Assembly (NCBI GenBank): GCA_016868895.1
Contig: VGFK01000001.1
Span: forward strand, 87,006-151,005
Length of the DNA: 64,000 nucleotides
Source: Bacteroidota bacterium
GTDB lineage: Bacteria > Bacteroidota > Bacteroidia > Chitinophagales > Chitinophagaceae
Direction: 5' to 3'
In this document: piece by piece, positions 16,791-24,816 of the stretch
How positions within the stretch are numbered: the first letter of the stretch is position 1
Layout: every line of letters starts with the position of its first letter
Notes under the pieces: generated by a model
What the model saw: the letters and a program-made list of their open reading frames with translations, nothing else
What the model was told of the DNA's origin: nothing
Database searches by the model: none
Position numbers and translations under genes: made by a program

Positions 16791-19118
16791 ATGAGGATGC
16801 CGTCAAAAAAAGACCCGGGAGTGAGTCGACCTGTTCACATTTTTTGGAAGATCTTTTTCTATTGCTGGGGGGTTGCACTGCTGATGATCCTGGTGATTTA
16901 CCTGGGACTATTTGGCAAACTTCCCTCAATCGAGGAATTGGAAAATCCTTCCATGATGTCCTCTTCGGAAATTTATGCAGATGACGGCACCCTCATGGGC
17001 AAGTTTTATTTGAAGGACAGGATCAACGTCAAGTACCAAGACATCTCTCCCAATGTAATCAAAGCACTGATCGCCACAGAAGATGAACGGTTTTACGAAC
17101 ATTCCGGCATTGATGTGCGCAGTCTGCTGCGGGCAGTTGTTTTTTTAGGTAGTGAGGGGGGCGCCAGCACCATCACTCAACAATTGGCAAAGGCTTTGCT
17201 CGGTCAACAAAGCCGCATGTCGGTCGGCCGCGTCATCGAAAAACTGAAAGAATGGATTGTAGCCATTCGACTGGAACGCAATTTTACAAAAGAAGAAATC
17301 ATCACCCTGTACTTGAACATGGTGAACTACGGCGATGAAACCTATGGAATTCGCAATGCAGCAAAGACCTATTTTCAAAAAGAGCCCGGTGAATTGCGGG
17401 TAGATGAAGCAGCCGTGCTGGTGGGATTGCTGAAAGGAAGCACCCGTTACAATCCCAGACGAAATCCAAAAGCGGCGATGAACCGCAGGAACACGGTGCT
17501 CGATCAGATGGCGCGAAACGACTACCTCAGCAAAGAGGAGGCCAGGGCATTGAAGATTGAACCCATTCGCTTGAATTACCTAAAGCTGGATGAGAATTCA
17601 GGGATTGCTCCCTATTTCAGGGAAGTTCTCCGCGAAGAGATCAAAACCTGGTGCAAGGAAAATGAAAATCCCAAGACCGGTGAGCCCTACGATATATATA
17701 AAGACGGGCTCAAGATTTTCACGACCATCAATGCACGCATGCAGGAATATGCAGAATTATCCGTGTACCGTCACATGCAGAACCTGCAAAAAGTATTCAG
17801 CAGTCAGCAAAACATCAAAACAGGTACTGTCTGGAATACCCCGGATGCAAAAGCGATTTTGGAAACTGCCATGCGTCAAAGCGATCGCTGGAGAAATCTG
17901 AAAGAGGATGGCGTGGAAGAAGATGAGATCCGGAAATCATTTCTTCAGCCAGTGCGCATGAAAATATTTGCCTGGAATGAAAAGCGGGAAAGCGATACCC
18001 TGATGACGCCTCTCGATTCCATCCGGTACCATAAGCAGGTCATGCAAATCGGACTGCTGGCCATGGATCCGCTAACGGGTGATGTAAAGGCCTGGGTAGG
18101 TGGAAGCAATTTCAAACGGTTCAAATTCGATCACGTCAATATAAAGACCAAGCGACAAGTAGGGTCCACCTTTAAACCGCTCCTTTATACATTGGGTGTC
18201 ATGAATGGGTACACCCCTGAAACCATTATGCCCGGCGGACCCATCAACATGGGGGGTAAAATGATAGATGGAACCGGTGGACCCATGGCCATTTGTCTCG
18301 CGTTCTCAAAGAATCCGGCAGCAGTCCACCTGATCAATACCCTCGGGGTTGAGCGCACCATCGAGTTTGCTAAACAATGCGGCATCACCAGTACCATTCC
18401 GCCATACCCTTCCATTGCATTGGGATCTGCGGATATCTCGTTAGTTGAAATGGTACAGGCATTCAGCATGTTTCCCGCCAGAGGATACAACGTAAAACCA
18501 AATTTCATCAGTCGCATTGAAGACCGCAACGGCAACGTGCTGGCCTCTTTCCGGGCAGAAACCAAAGAAGTCATAGGAGAATCAGAAGCCTATGTCATGA
18601 CCAAAATGCTGCAGGGGGTTGTGGACAGAGGAACTGCAGGTTCACTGCGTTGGGCCTATGGAGTGCAGGGACAAATCGCAGGAAAAACAGGCACCACGAA
18701 TGATAACGCTGACGGTTGGTTCATTGGATTCAATCCGCAGTTGCTCACCGGAGTGTGGGTGGGGTGCGATGATCCGTTTTTGCGCATGCTGTATACCGCA
18801 GGAGGATCACAAATGGCCATGCCCGCTTGGGCCTATTTTTATCAGCAAGTGTTTAACGACAATTCGCTGAACATCGATCCCGAGTCTGCATTTATTCCCC
18901 CCTCCAACATGCAGAACGAAATCATATTCGATTATGATCCGTTTGAAAAAGAAGCAGCCCAACTTCCAGCAGAAGGTGAAGAAGGGAATAAGTCGAGTGA
19001 ATACATCGATATTCCTATTGCTCCATTGCCACCGAAACAAGAAAATACTGCTGGTGATACTGCTTCAAAAAAGAAGTCGGTACCAAAACGCGTCTTCAGT
19101 AAAGAAGATGGAAATTGA
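16791..19118 (+). CDS. Class A penicillin-binding protein (PBP1A type)
   Basis: A 775-residue bifunctional peptidoglycan synthase with one membrane helix (about 18-40). The GT51 transglycosylase domain has ATEDERFYEHSG (catalytic E97) and GGASTITQQLAK (123-134). The transpeptidase domain has S459 in GSTFKP, SKN in the AFSKNPAA segment and K632 in the KTGTT box. It polymerises and crosslinks glycan strands on the outer face of the inner membrane. A C-terminal acidic and Lys-rich tail (from about 715) follows. It is cotranscribed with or just downstream of the TPR gene (45 bases apart). RlpA, a cell wall hydrolase, lies nearby. Confidence 0.96.
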   Translation: MRMPSKKDPGVSRPVHIFWKIFFYCWGVALLMILVIYLGLFGKLPSIEELENPSMMSSSEIYADDGTLMGKFYLKDRINVKYQDISPNVIKALIATEDERFYEHSGIDVRSLLRAVVFLGSEGGASTITQQLAKALLGQQSRMSVGRVIEKLKEWIVAIRLERNFTKEEIITLYLNMVNYGDETYGIRNAAKTYFQKEPGELRVDEAAVLVGLLKGSTRYNPRRNPKAAMNRRNTVLDQMARNDYLSKEEARALKIEPIRLNYLKLDENSGIAPYFREVLREEIKTWCKENENPKTGEPYDIYKDGLKIFTTINARMQEYAELSVYRHMQNLQKVFSSQQNIKTGTVWNTPDAKAILETAMRQSDRWRNLKEDGVEEDEIRKSFLQPVRMKIFAWNEKRESDTLMTPLDSIRYHKQVMQIGLLAMDPLTGDVKAWVGGSNFKRFKFDHVNIKTKRQVGSTFKPLLYTLGVMNGYTPETIMPGGPINMGGKMIDGTGGPMAICLAFSKNPAAVHLINTLGVERTIEFAKQCGITSTIPPYPSIALGSADISLVEMVQAFSMFPARGYNVKPNFISRIEDRNGNVLASFRAETKEVIGESEAYVMTKMLQGVVDRGTAGSLRWAYGVQGQIAGKTGTTNDNADGWFIGFNPQLLTGVWVGCDDPFLRMLYTAGGSQMAMPAWAYFYQQVFNDNSLNIDPESAFIPPSNMQNEIIFDYDPFEKEAAQLPAEGEEGNKSSEYIDIPIAPLPPKQENTAGDTASKKKSVPKRVFSKEDGN

Positions 19119-19123
19119 ACGAA

Positions 19124-19717
19124 TTACTTTTTCCCAATCGTTCCAAATACGCCCAGCGAATAAAACAGGGTGTGCGCAGCATTTGGAGTAACAGGAAGGC
19201 GGTACTGCCCTTGCAAAACGACGAATGTTTGATCATACAAGTTCAGTTGCAAACCAGCTCCAGCGGGTAGGTACGCAGCGTAATATCCTCTCCAAGTAGA
19301 TGCACCTGCTCCCATAGATAGAAAAGGAGAAACCCAGTAGGAATCATCCGTCAACTTCATAAACAGGTTGGCGTCCAGTTCAAAATAGGGCTTGGGACCA
19401 ACACCTGCAGCAAAGGGCTGATTGGTGAGCGAGTATTCCAAGTTAGAGAACCCAAAACGAGCGTTGAAATCAAATGTTTTGTCAAGACCCACAGTATAAT
19501 TCACAGCTAGACCAGGCCTCATCCTGCTCAACTTGTTCCATTGTTGTTTTGCCAATACACCGGAGAGACCATTCTGTCTCATCTCAGAAGCCGTTTTATA
19601 ATCATGCAGCGTAAACTGAACGCCGAGATTTTTGCCTTTTACATTTGACGATTTGTCCTGAGCCGAAACACCGACCAAAGAAAGCGTAGCAATAGCAAGG
19701 AGGAGTATCCTATTCAT
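19124..19717 (-). CDS. Outer membrane beta-barrel protein, unknown role
   Basis: A 197-residue protein with a clear signal peptide (MNRILLLAIATLSLVGVSAQ). The rest alternates polar and aromatic residues in about eight amphipathic strands (YFELDANLFMKL, WVSPFLSMGAGAS, FVVLQGQYRLPV), ending in a strand close to the C-terminus, as in OmpA/OmpX-like small barrels. The ATG at 19717 is chosen because it starts the signal peptide; an open stretch further upstream overlaps the rlpA gene. The stop lies five bases from the convergent PBP gene's stop. Function cannot be told. Confidence 0.75.
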   Translation of the reverse strand: MNRILLLAIATLSLVGVSAQDKSSNVKGKNLGVQFTLHDYKTASEMRQNGLSGVLAKQQWNKLSRMRPGLAVNYTVGLDKTFDFNARFGFSNLEYSLTNQPFAAGVGPKPYFELDANLFMKLTDDSYWVSPFLSMGAGASTWRGYYAAYLPAGAGLQLNLYDQTFVVLQGQYRLPVTPNAAHTLFYSLGVFGTIGKK

Positions 19718-19775
19718 AAACAGTTGGATTTTGAGTATAACAAAAATACTCCCCAGAGGTTGAATCGTAAAATAT

Positions 19776-20216
19776 TTATTGGATTTTGGAGGCAACAGCT
19801 CCCGAATCGGAACGAACCACTTCAACCCTGACGCGTATGATTCCTGATCGATTGAATCCCAAGCGTTTAGCAGCAGCTCTGGAAACATCTACCAGTCTTG
19901 GGTTTCGGTGATGCAGCCGGTCATTCACCCGAAGGACCACCGATTGGCCGTTTTTGATGTTGGTGACCCGTACCATCGTTCCAAATGGCAGGGTATTATG
20001 GGCACAGGTCAGCTTGCTCTGACTGAACACCTCGCCATTGGCTGTGGTCCTTCCCACGAATTTGTCGGCATAAAAACTGGCAACACCCTCCGCTGAATCC
20101 ACAACAGCTACTTTTCGGTAGTTGGGCTTCTGCTGACCCCTACTGGAATTGAATCCCAGTACCAGCAGCAAAATTAGAAGCAATAACCGGAGATTATGGT
20201 GGTGAAGCAATGCCAT
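19776..20216 (-). CDS. RlpA-like septal ring lytic transglycosylase
   Basis: A 146-residue exported protein with a signal peptide (about 1-27) and a double-psi beta-barrel domain (about 43-140). GVASFYADKFVGRTTANGE and the downstream VRVTN, VLRVNDR and VDVSRAAAKRLG segments are the classic RlpA motifs; the aspartate in VNDR is the likely catalytic residue. Full-length RlpA often carries a SPOR domain, which is missing here, as in many Bacteroidota members. It trims peptidoglycan strands lacking stem peptides. It shares its direction with the beta-barrel gene 58 bases downstream. Confidence 0.92.
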   Translation of the reverse strand: MALLHHHNLRLLLLILLLVLGFNSSRGQQKPNYRKVAVVDSAEGVASFYADKFVGRTTANGEVFSQSKLTCAHNTLPFGTMVRVTNIKNGQSVVLRVNDRLHHRNPRLVDVSRAAAKRLGFNRSGIIRVRVEVVRSDSGAVASKIQ

Positions 20217-20378
20217 GCAACCCTAAAATTAACCCCTTGGCCCAAAAAAGAGAAGCAAACGGGCTCGCTTTAACGGTTTTTTATTTTATACGATTGATTT
20301 TCAGTACTTTAAGGTCTAAAACCCACACGGAAAACGGGAATTTTCTTTCACGGAAAAGAGGGAAAAGCGGTAAATTGA

Positions 20379-21107
20379 ATGCAAATGAGGGCAGTGCTAA
20401 AGATGTACATGGTTCGGTTAATCCTGGTTATGCTGGCCATTGGAATAGAGGCTTCGGTCAACGGGCAGTCGCTGGTCGTCCTCCACTCCCCGGCCGAGTT
20501 GACTAAGAAGACCCAACAGGATCCCTCCCAAGGGTTGGTAGATCTTGCTACTGCAGTACCACACCTTAAGCTGGACCTCAGGTACGCATCGACCCATAAT
20601 TTTACGGGTGTTCGGCTTTATCCAAAAGGGCAACACCGATCCTACCTCCGCCGGGATCCGGCAGCTGCGCTCGCCCAGGCGGCAAAGGAGTTGGAGGCAG
20701 AGGGATTGGGAATCTGGGTTTGGGATGCTTACCGCCCCTATTCCGTCACGGTCCGGTTTTGGGAAATGATTGGAGATGAACGCTACGTTGCACATCCCTC
20801 CAAAGGAAGTGGACATAACCGGGGGATTGCTGTTGATCTCACCCTCTACGACATGAAAACGGGAAAGGTGCTGGATATGCCGACTGAATTCGATGATTTC
20901 AGCGAGAGCGCTCATCATGGATATGCCGCCTTGACTGAAAAAAAGATATCCAACAGAGAATTGCTTCGGGTCGTGATGGAACGAAATGGTTTCATTAAAT
21001 TTCAAACAGAATGGTGGCACTACTACTGGCCCAATGCAGATCGATACGATGTTTTGGACATACCATTCAACGAACTAAAAAAAGAATTGCGTGCAGTTGA
21101 ACAATAA
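20379..21107 (+). CDS. VanX-like D-Ala-D-Ala dipeptidase (M15 family), exported
   Basis: A 242-residue protein with a signal peptide (about 1-30) and an M15D zinc dipeptidase domain. Zinc motif one is SGHNRGIAVDLTLYD (the histidine and aspartate ligands), and motif two is TEWWHYYW (catalytic glutamate and histidine ligand). WDAYRPYSVTVRFW is also conserved. Relatives cleave D-Ala-D-Ala. In this exported, non-resistance context it more likely recycles peptidoglycan dipeptides or cuts another dipeptide. It is the first gene of a tight five-gene operon. Its 3' end overlaps the SDR gene by 17 bases. Nothing in the operon suggests a vancomycin resistance cassette (no VanH or VanA). Confidence 0.9.
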   Translation: MQMRAVLKMYMVRLILVMLAIGIEASVNGQSLVVLHSPAELTKKTQQDPSQGLVDLATAVPHLKLDLRYASTHNFTGVRLYPKGQHRSYLRRDPAAALAQAAKELEAEGLGIWVWDAYRPYSVTVRFWEMIGDERYVAHPSKGSGHNRGIAVDLTLYDMKTGKVLDMPTEFDDFSESAHHGYAALTEKKISNRELLRVVMERNGFIKFQTEWWHYYWPNADRYDVLDIPFNELKKELRAVEQ

Positions 21108-21864
21108 ACATATTCTTGTTGCAGGAGGCACTTCCGGTATTGGACTGGCCGCTGCTCGCTATTGCGCGGAAAAAGGTGCAAAAGTGATGGCGGTTGGGAA
21201 ACCCAACCCTGAACTGCAGTCGGTTGAAGGTCGACTTGAATTCGAGTTCCTGGATCTCACAGAAGAAAGCAATTGTTCAGCTGCTATCGAAACGTGTGTG
21301 GATCGATTGGGCGATTTAGATGGGTTGTTTCATGTAGCAGGCGGAAGCGGTCGTTCATTTGGCGATGGTCCCTTGCATTCCTTGACTCTTGATGCGTGGA
21401 GAGCAACCTTTCAACTGAATCTGGAAACCATGATGATGACCAATCGAGCTGCCATCCGCTTTTTTTTAAACCAACACAAAGGCGGCAGCATCGTGAACCT
21501 GTCCTCTGTTTTAGCCGCACACCCTTCTCCTGCTTTCTTTTCAACCCATGCCTATGCTGCTGCAAAAGCTGCAGCCATTGGACTATCCACTGCTGCTGCA
21601 GCTCATTATGCCCAGCACAATATCCGGGTCAATGTCATTGCCCCGGGACTCGTTGAAACGCCCATGTCGGCTCGGGCCAGCAGCGACCCAGCCATTCAGT
21701 CGTTTATCACGACCAAACAACCCCTGGACGGAGGACGAATAGGAAGGCCGGAAGACATATCTGCAATGGCAGCGTTGTTGCTTTCGAATGAGGCTTCTTT
21801 CATCACTGGTCAGACCATCCACATCGACGGAGGTTGGTCGGTTTCTGAAGGACAACATGCGTAA
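21091..21864 (+). CDS. Short-chain dehydrogenase/reductase
   Basis: A 257-residue NAD(P)-dependent classical SDR. The cofactor loop is GGTSGIG (near residue 12), and the catalytic YxxxK is in HAYAAAKAAAIGLS, with a preceding serine in NLSSV. The C-terminal GRPEDISAMAALLLSNEASFITGQTIHIDGG segment is typical. The likely start is GTG 21091, which overlaps the upstream gene by 17 bases; later in-frame starts would lose the first strand. The substrate is unknown. The operon context points to a sugar- or hydroxyacid-like compound. Confidence 0.92.
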   Translation: MQLNNKHILVAGGTSGIGLAAARYCAEKGAKVMAVGKPNPELQSVEGRLEFEFLDLTEESNCSAAIETCVDRLGDLDGLFHVAGGSGRSFGDGPLHSLTLDAWRATFQLNLETMMMTNRAAIRFFLNQHKGGSIVNLSSVLAAHPSPAFFSTHAYAAAKAAAIGLSTAAAAHYAQHNIRVNVIAPGLVETPMSARASSDPAIQSFITTKQPLDGGRIGRPEDISAMAALLLSNEASFITGQTIHIDGGWSVSEGQHA

Positions 21865-21875
21865 ATAAATATTAC

Positions 21876-22646
21876 ATGAACGAGATCAATCAATACATCG
21901 AAAAGAGTCGCACCATCTGCGAAAAAATTGCCGCACAACACGATCAGATTGAAACCGCCGCAGTGTGGTTTGCAGATACTATAGTAAAAGGAAGAATGGT
22001 ACACGTATTCGGATCCGGACACAGCCGCATCATGGTCGAAGAAATGTGGCCACGCTACGGCTCATTCCCGGGATTCAATCCCATCGTTGAACTATCTCTC
22101 ACCTTTCACAACCTGGTGGTGGGCGCCAATGGTCAGCGACAAGCCATGTTCCTTGAGAACGTGAGCGGACTGTCAGAGCGAATCCTGCGCAACTTCAAAT
22201 TAGAAGCAAATGACTCCGCCTTGATCATCTCATCCGGAGGCACCAACATCGTTCCCATTGAAATGGCAGAAGCATTTCAACAACAAGGAATTAAAGTGGT
22301 CAGCATCCTTTCAAAAGATCATTCAACTGCTAGTGCAAGCAAACGCAGCGATGGAAAAAAACTGGGAGATTGTTCGGATCTGGTATTGGATACGGGCGCG
22401 CCGGTGGGAGATGCGATGATCCATATCGATGGATTGAACACGCCCGTGGCTCCAGGTTCCAGCCTCGGTGGCATTCTACTCATCAACGCCATCAAAGCAC
22501 GTGTTGCCGCACTGCTCACAGCAGCAGGACAGCCTCCGACCGTTTTATCGGCGGCCAATGTTGTAGGAGCAGAAGAAGCCGTTCGACTCTTTGAGGCAGC
22601 GTATGATGAGCATGCCGTTCGACTCGCACAACTTTATCAATTCTAA
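21876..22646 (+). CDS. SIS-domain protein (UPF0309-type sugar isomerase family)
   Basis: A 256-residue protein with a single SIS fold. VHVFGSGHSRIMVEEM near residue 43 is the N-terminal phosphosugar-binding loop, and ALIISSGGTNIVPIEMAEAFQQQGIKVVSI near 112 is the serine-rich loop. SIS proteins isomerise or sense phosphosugars such as glucosamine- or N-acetylmuramate-6-phosphate. The family to which it appears to belong (UPF0309) has no firmly assigned reaction. It follows the SDR by 11 bases and precedes the MetE-like gene by three bases. Confidence 0.85.
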   Translation: MNEINQYIEKSRTICEKIAAQHDQIETAAVWFADTIVKGRMVHVFGSGHSRIMVEEMWPRYGSFPGFNPIVELSLTFHNLVVGANGQRQAMFLENVSGLSERILRNFKLEANDSALIISSGGTNIVPIEMAEAFQQQGIKVVSILSKDHSTASASKRSDGKKLGDCSDLVLDTGAPVGDAMIHIDGLNTPVAPGSSLGGILLINAIKARVAALLTAAGQPPTVLSAANVVGAEEAVRLFEAAYDEHAVRLAQLYQF

Positions 22647-22649
22647 TAC

Positions 22650-23675
22650 ATGCAACCCATTCCCATTCGCACAACCGTCGTCGGCAGCTATCCCTTTCCG
22701 GGATGGCTCGAACATGCCACTCAACACTTATCTGATTTTGGAGCAGCCGATATGGAAGAAATGGCAGAAGATGCCGTCATCGCCGCCATTCACGATCAAC
22801 TCAGAGCGGGCCTCGATGTGATCACCGATGGAGAACAAACCCGGTTTGATTTCAATCTCTCGTTTTACGGTTTTATCGAAGGCATTGAACCCAACCATAC
22901 CGAAACCCGAAAATTCGGTCCACCGGCTCACGACCAACGCGGCAAGCACAGCATAGTTGGAGCGCTCAAAGCGCCCAGGGGACTAGGATCGGTAAAGGAG
23001 TATCAGCGATTGAAACGGCTGGCACCATCAGGACCAACTTTGAAATGCAGCCTGCCCGGTCCCTATACATTGAGCGGAAGATTGCTCCCCAATGCAACAT
23101 ACAAAGACCGTTGGGAAATCACCCAGGCATTGATTCCCATCATACAACATGAATTGAACACGCTGATTCAGGAGGGATGCACGGAAATCACGGTGGATGA
23201 GCCATCCATGAGTTGCTACGCCTACAAAGAAGACACCAAGCGATTCGTGTCTATCTTTAATGAAACCGTTGCGCCTGCAAAAGGGAAATGCCGACTCTCC
23301 ACCCACTTGTGTTTTGGAAATTTTAAAGGTCGACCTGTTGGCTACCGCAGTCTTCGTCCGATGCTGCCCGACTTCCTCGACTTAAACGTGGATGAAGTGC
23401 ACGTTGAAATGGCCAACCGCGAGTTTGCTGAGATAGAATTACTCGCTGCATTTGCAGAAAAAATGGATGTCTCGGTTGGCATCATCGACGTAAAAAATTA
23501 TTACATCGAAACAGTGGAAGATGTCAAGGATCGCATTGCACGATGCTTGAAGTTTGTTCCAGCCGAAAAACTATCGGTAGCACCTGACTGCGGATTGAGT
23601 CAGACTGCCCGATGGGCCGCAAAACAAAAACTGATCCACATGGTGGAAGGCGCGCGACAAATGAGGGCATCATGA
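22650..23675 (+). CDS. Stand-alone MetE-core methyltransferase-like protein
   Basis: A 341-residue protein matching only the C-terminal catalytic barrel of cobalamin-independent methionine synthase (MetE is about 750 residues). Probable zinc ligands are H219 and C221 in STHLCFGNF, E253 in VEMANRE, and C314 in APDCGLSQTARW. The N-terminal signature TTVVGSYPFP is typical. Core-only MetE proteins occur in many bacteria; some transfer methyl groups from corrinoids or other donors, others have unknown substrates. Its place in a putative sugar or phosphosugar operon makes ordinary methionine synthesis doubtful. It overlaps the downstream gene by four bases. Confidence 0.88.
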   Translation: MQPIPIRTTVVGSYPFPGWLEHATQHLSDFGAADMEEMAEDAVIAAIHDQLRAGLDVITDGEQTRFDFNLSFYGFIEGIEPNHTETRKFGPPAHDQRGKHSIVGALKAPRGLGSVKEYQRLKRLAPSGPTLKCSLPGPYTLSGRLLPNATYKDRWEITQALIPIIQHELNTLIQEGCTEITVDEPSMSCYAYKEDTKRFVSIFNETVAPAKGKCRLSTHLCFGNFKGRPVGYRSLRPMLPDFLDLNVDEVHVEMANREFAEIELLAAFAEKMDVSVGIIDVKNYYIETVEDVKDRIARCLKFVPAEKLSVAPDCGLSQTARWAAKQKLIHMVEGARQMRAS

Positions 23676-24520
23676 TTCGCGCACTTCGAAAAGATCAGGC
23701 ATTCTTAGAAGACGTTACCACCCTTTCTGCACAGGAGGATCTGCACCTTTGGTGGTTGGGACAAAGCGGATACCTCATTCAATACAAAGGCAAGCGCATT
23801 TTGATCGATCCATATCTATCCGATTCGCTGACCAAAAAATATGCGCAAACCGATAAGCCGCATGTGCGCATCAGTGAACGGGTAATCGACCCTGCCATAC
23901 TTCCCCGCATCGACCTCATCACTTCCAGTCATCTGCATACCGATCACATGGATGCTGCAACAATACTACCGATCCTGTCCCATTCCCCGGAATGCCGCCT
24001 GCTGGTCCCTACCGCCAACCGAAAAGCGGTGGCTGAGCGACTCTCCATCGATGCTCAGGCAATTCATTGCATCAACGAAGGAGAAGAATTTACCTGGAAT
24101 GAATTTCATGTTCGCGCCCTACCGGCAGCACACAATACCATTGAGCGGGACGAACACGGAAATTGTTTATGTCTGGGATATGCAATCACGATCGGTCCCT
24201 ATCGACTCTATCACAGCGGAGACACTCTTGATTATGCGGGATTGGACGATCACCTCCGGAGATTTCAACCGCATCTGGCCATTCTTCCGATCAACGGAAA
24301 CGACCCCGCCAGAAAAGTAGCGGGTAATCTCAATGCAACAGAAGCAGTTGACCTCTGCAAACGTTCCAACCTACCCCTGATGCTTCCCTGTCATTACGAT
24401 CTTTTTGCTTTCAATACTGCAGACATCAGGGAATTTATGCGAACCGCAACTGATTCGCAGCAACGTTTCATCGTGCTGGAACTGGGAGGTCGAATCTGCG
24501 GACGTGAACTGGCAGATTAA
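23672..24520 (+). CDS. MBL-fold hydrolase, UlaG-like
   Basis: A 282-residue metallo-beta-lactamase fold protein. The metal motif is SSHLHTDHMD (H-x-H-x-D-H), later ligands are in LPAAHN and YHSGDTLDY, and a C-terminal LPCHYDLFAFN is present. This is the pattern of UlaG, the L-ascorbate-6-phosphate lactonase, so a lactone of a sugar acid phosphate is a plausible substrate. ATG 23672 overlaps the preceding stop (ATGA), which is better than a longer upstream frame. It is the last gene of the five-gene operon, and its stop overlaps the convergent DUF952 stop by four bases. Confidence 0.88.
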   Translation: MIRALRKDQAFLEDVTTLSAQEDLHLWWLGQSGYLIQYKGKRILIDPYLSDSLTKKYAQTDKPHVRISERVIDPAILPRIDLITSSHLHTDHMDAATILPILSHSPECRLLVPTANRKAVAERLSIDAQAIHCINEGEEFTWNEFHVRALPAAHNTIERDEHGNCLCLGYAITIGPYRLYHSGDTLDYAGLDDHLRRFQPHLAILPINGNDPARKVAGNLNATEAVDLCKRSNLPLMLPCHYDLFAFNTADIREFMRTATDSQQRFIVLELGGRICGRELAD

Positions 24521-24816
24521 AACGGCTTTACCGTTACCACCGCATCCAAATTAATTGGACCGTAGATATGGGGAAAGGTATCCTGAATGGAAGGCGCCCA
24601 TTCAAAGATGTATTGCTCTGTCAGCTTTGTTGTATCAATCTCCAAAAGGATCAATTCGCCTGCATTTTTATAAAATCGTTCCCGAACTCCTTCCAATTGT
24701 GAATGCTGGCTGCAATGAATGAACCCTTCATCTTTCAACGACGGTGCAGTATATTCTCCAGACTGTTGAGCAGTTGCCCATGCAGCAGGAGTTGTAATAT
24801 GATAAATCAGTGGCAT
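24517..24816 (-). CDS. DUF952 domain protein
   Basis: A 99-residue protein made of one DUF952 domain: it begins LIYHITTPAAW, then GFIHCSQHSQL (conserved in the family), then LILLEIDTTKL and FPHIYGPINLDAVV. The family is related in fold to ADP-ribosyltransferase/RNA 2'-phosphotransferase-like proteins, and its function is not known. The ATG follows the aroC stop codon with no gap (TAA then ATG), so it is the last gene of the aromatic operon and probably translated by reinitiation. Confidence 0.88.
   Translation of the reverse strand: MPLIYHITTPAAWATAQQSGEYTAPSLKDEGFIHCSQHSQLEGVRERFYKNAGELILLEIDTTKLTEQYIFEWAPSIQDTFPHIYGPINLDAVVTVKPF

Noticed and set aside
19718-19888. Longer start for the beta-barrel protein
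   Set aside because: It overlaps rlpA and would bury the signal peptide, which begins at ATG 19717.
20379-21107. Vancomycin resistance (vanX) cassette
   Set aside because: No vanH, vanA or vanRS genes are nearby, and the enzyme carries a signal peptide, unlike the cytoplasmic resistance enzyme.
22650-23675. Truncated or broken metE
   Set aside because: The frame is intact, has all four expected zinc ligands and matches core-only MetE proteins, so it is a complete gene of a shorter family.
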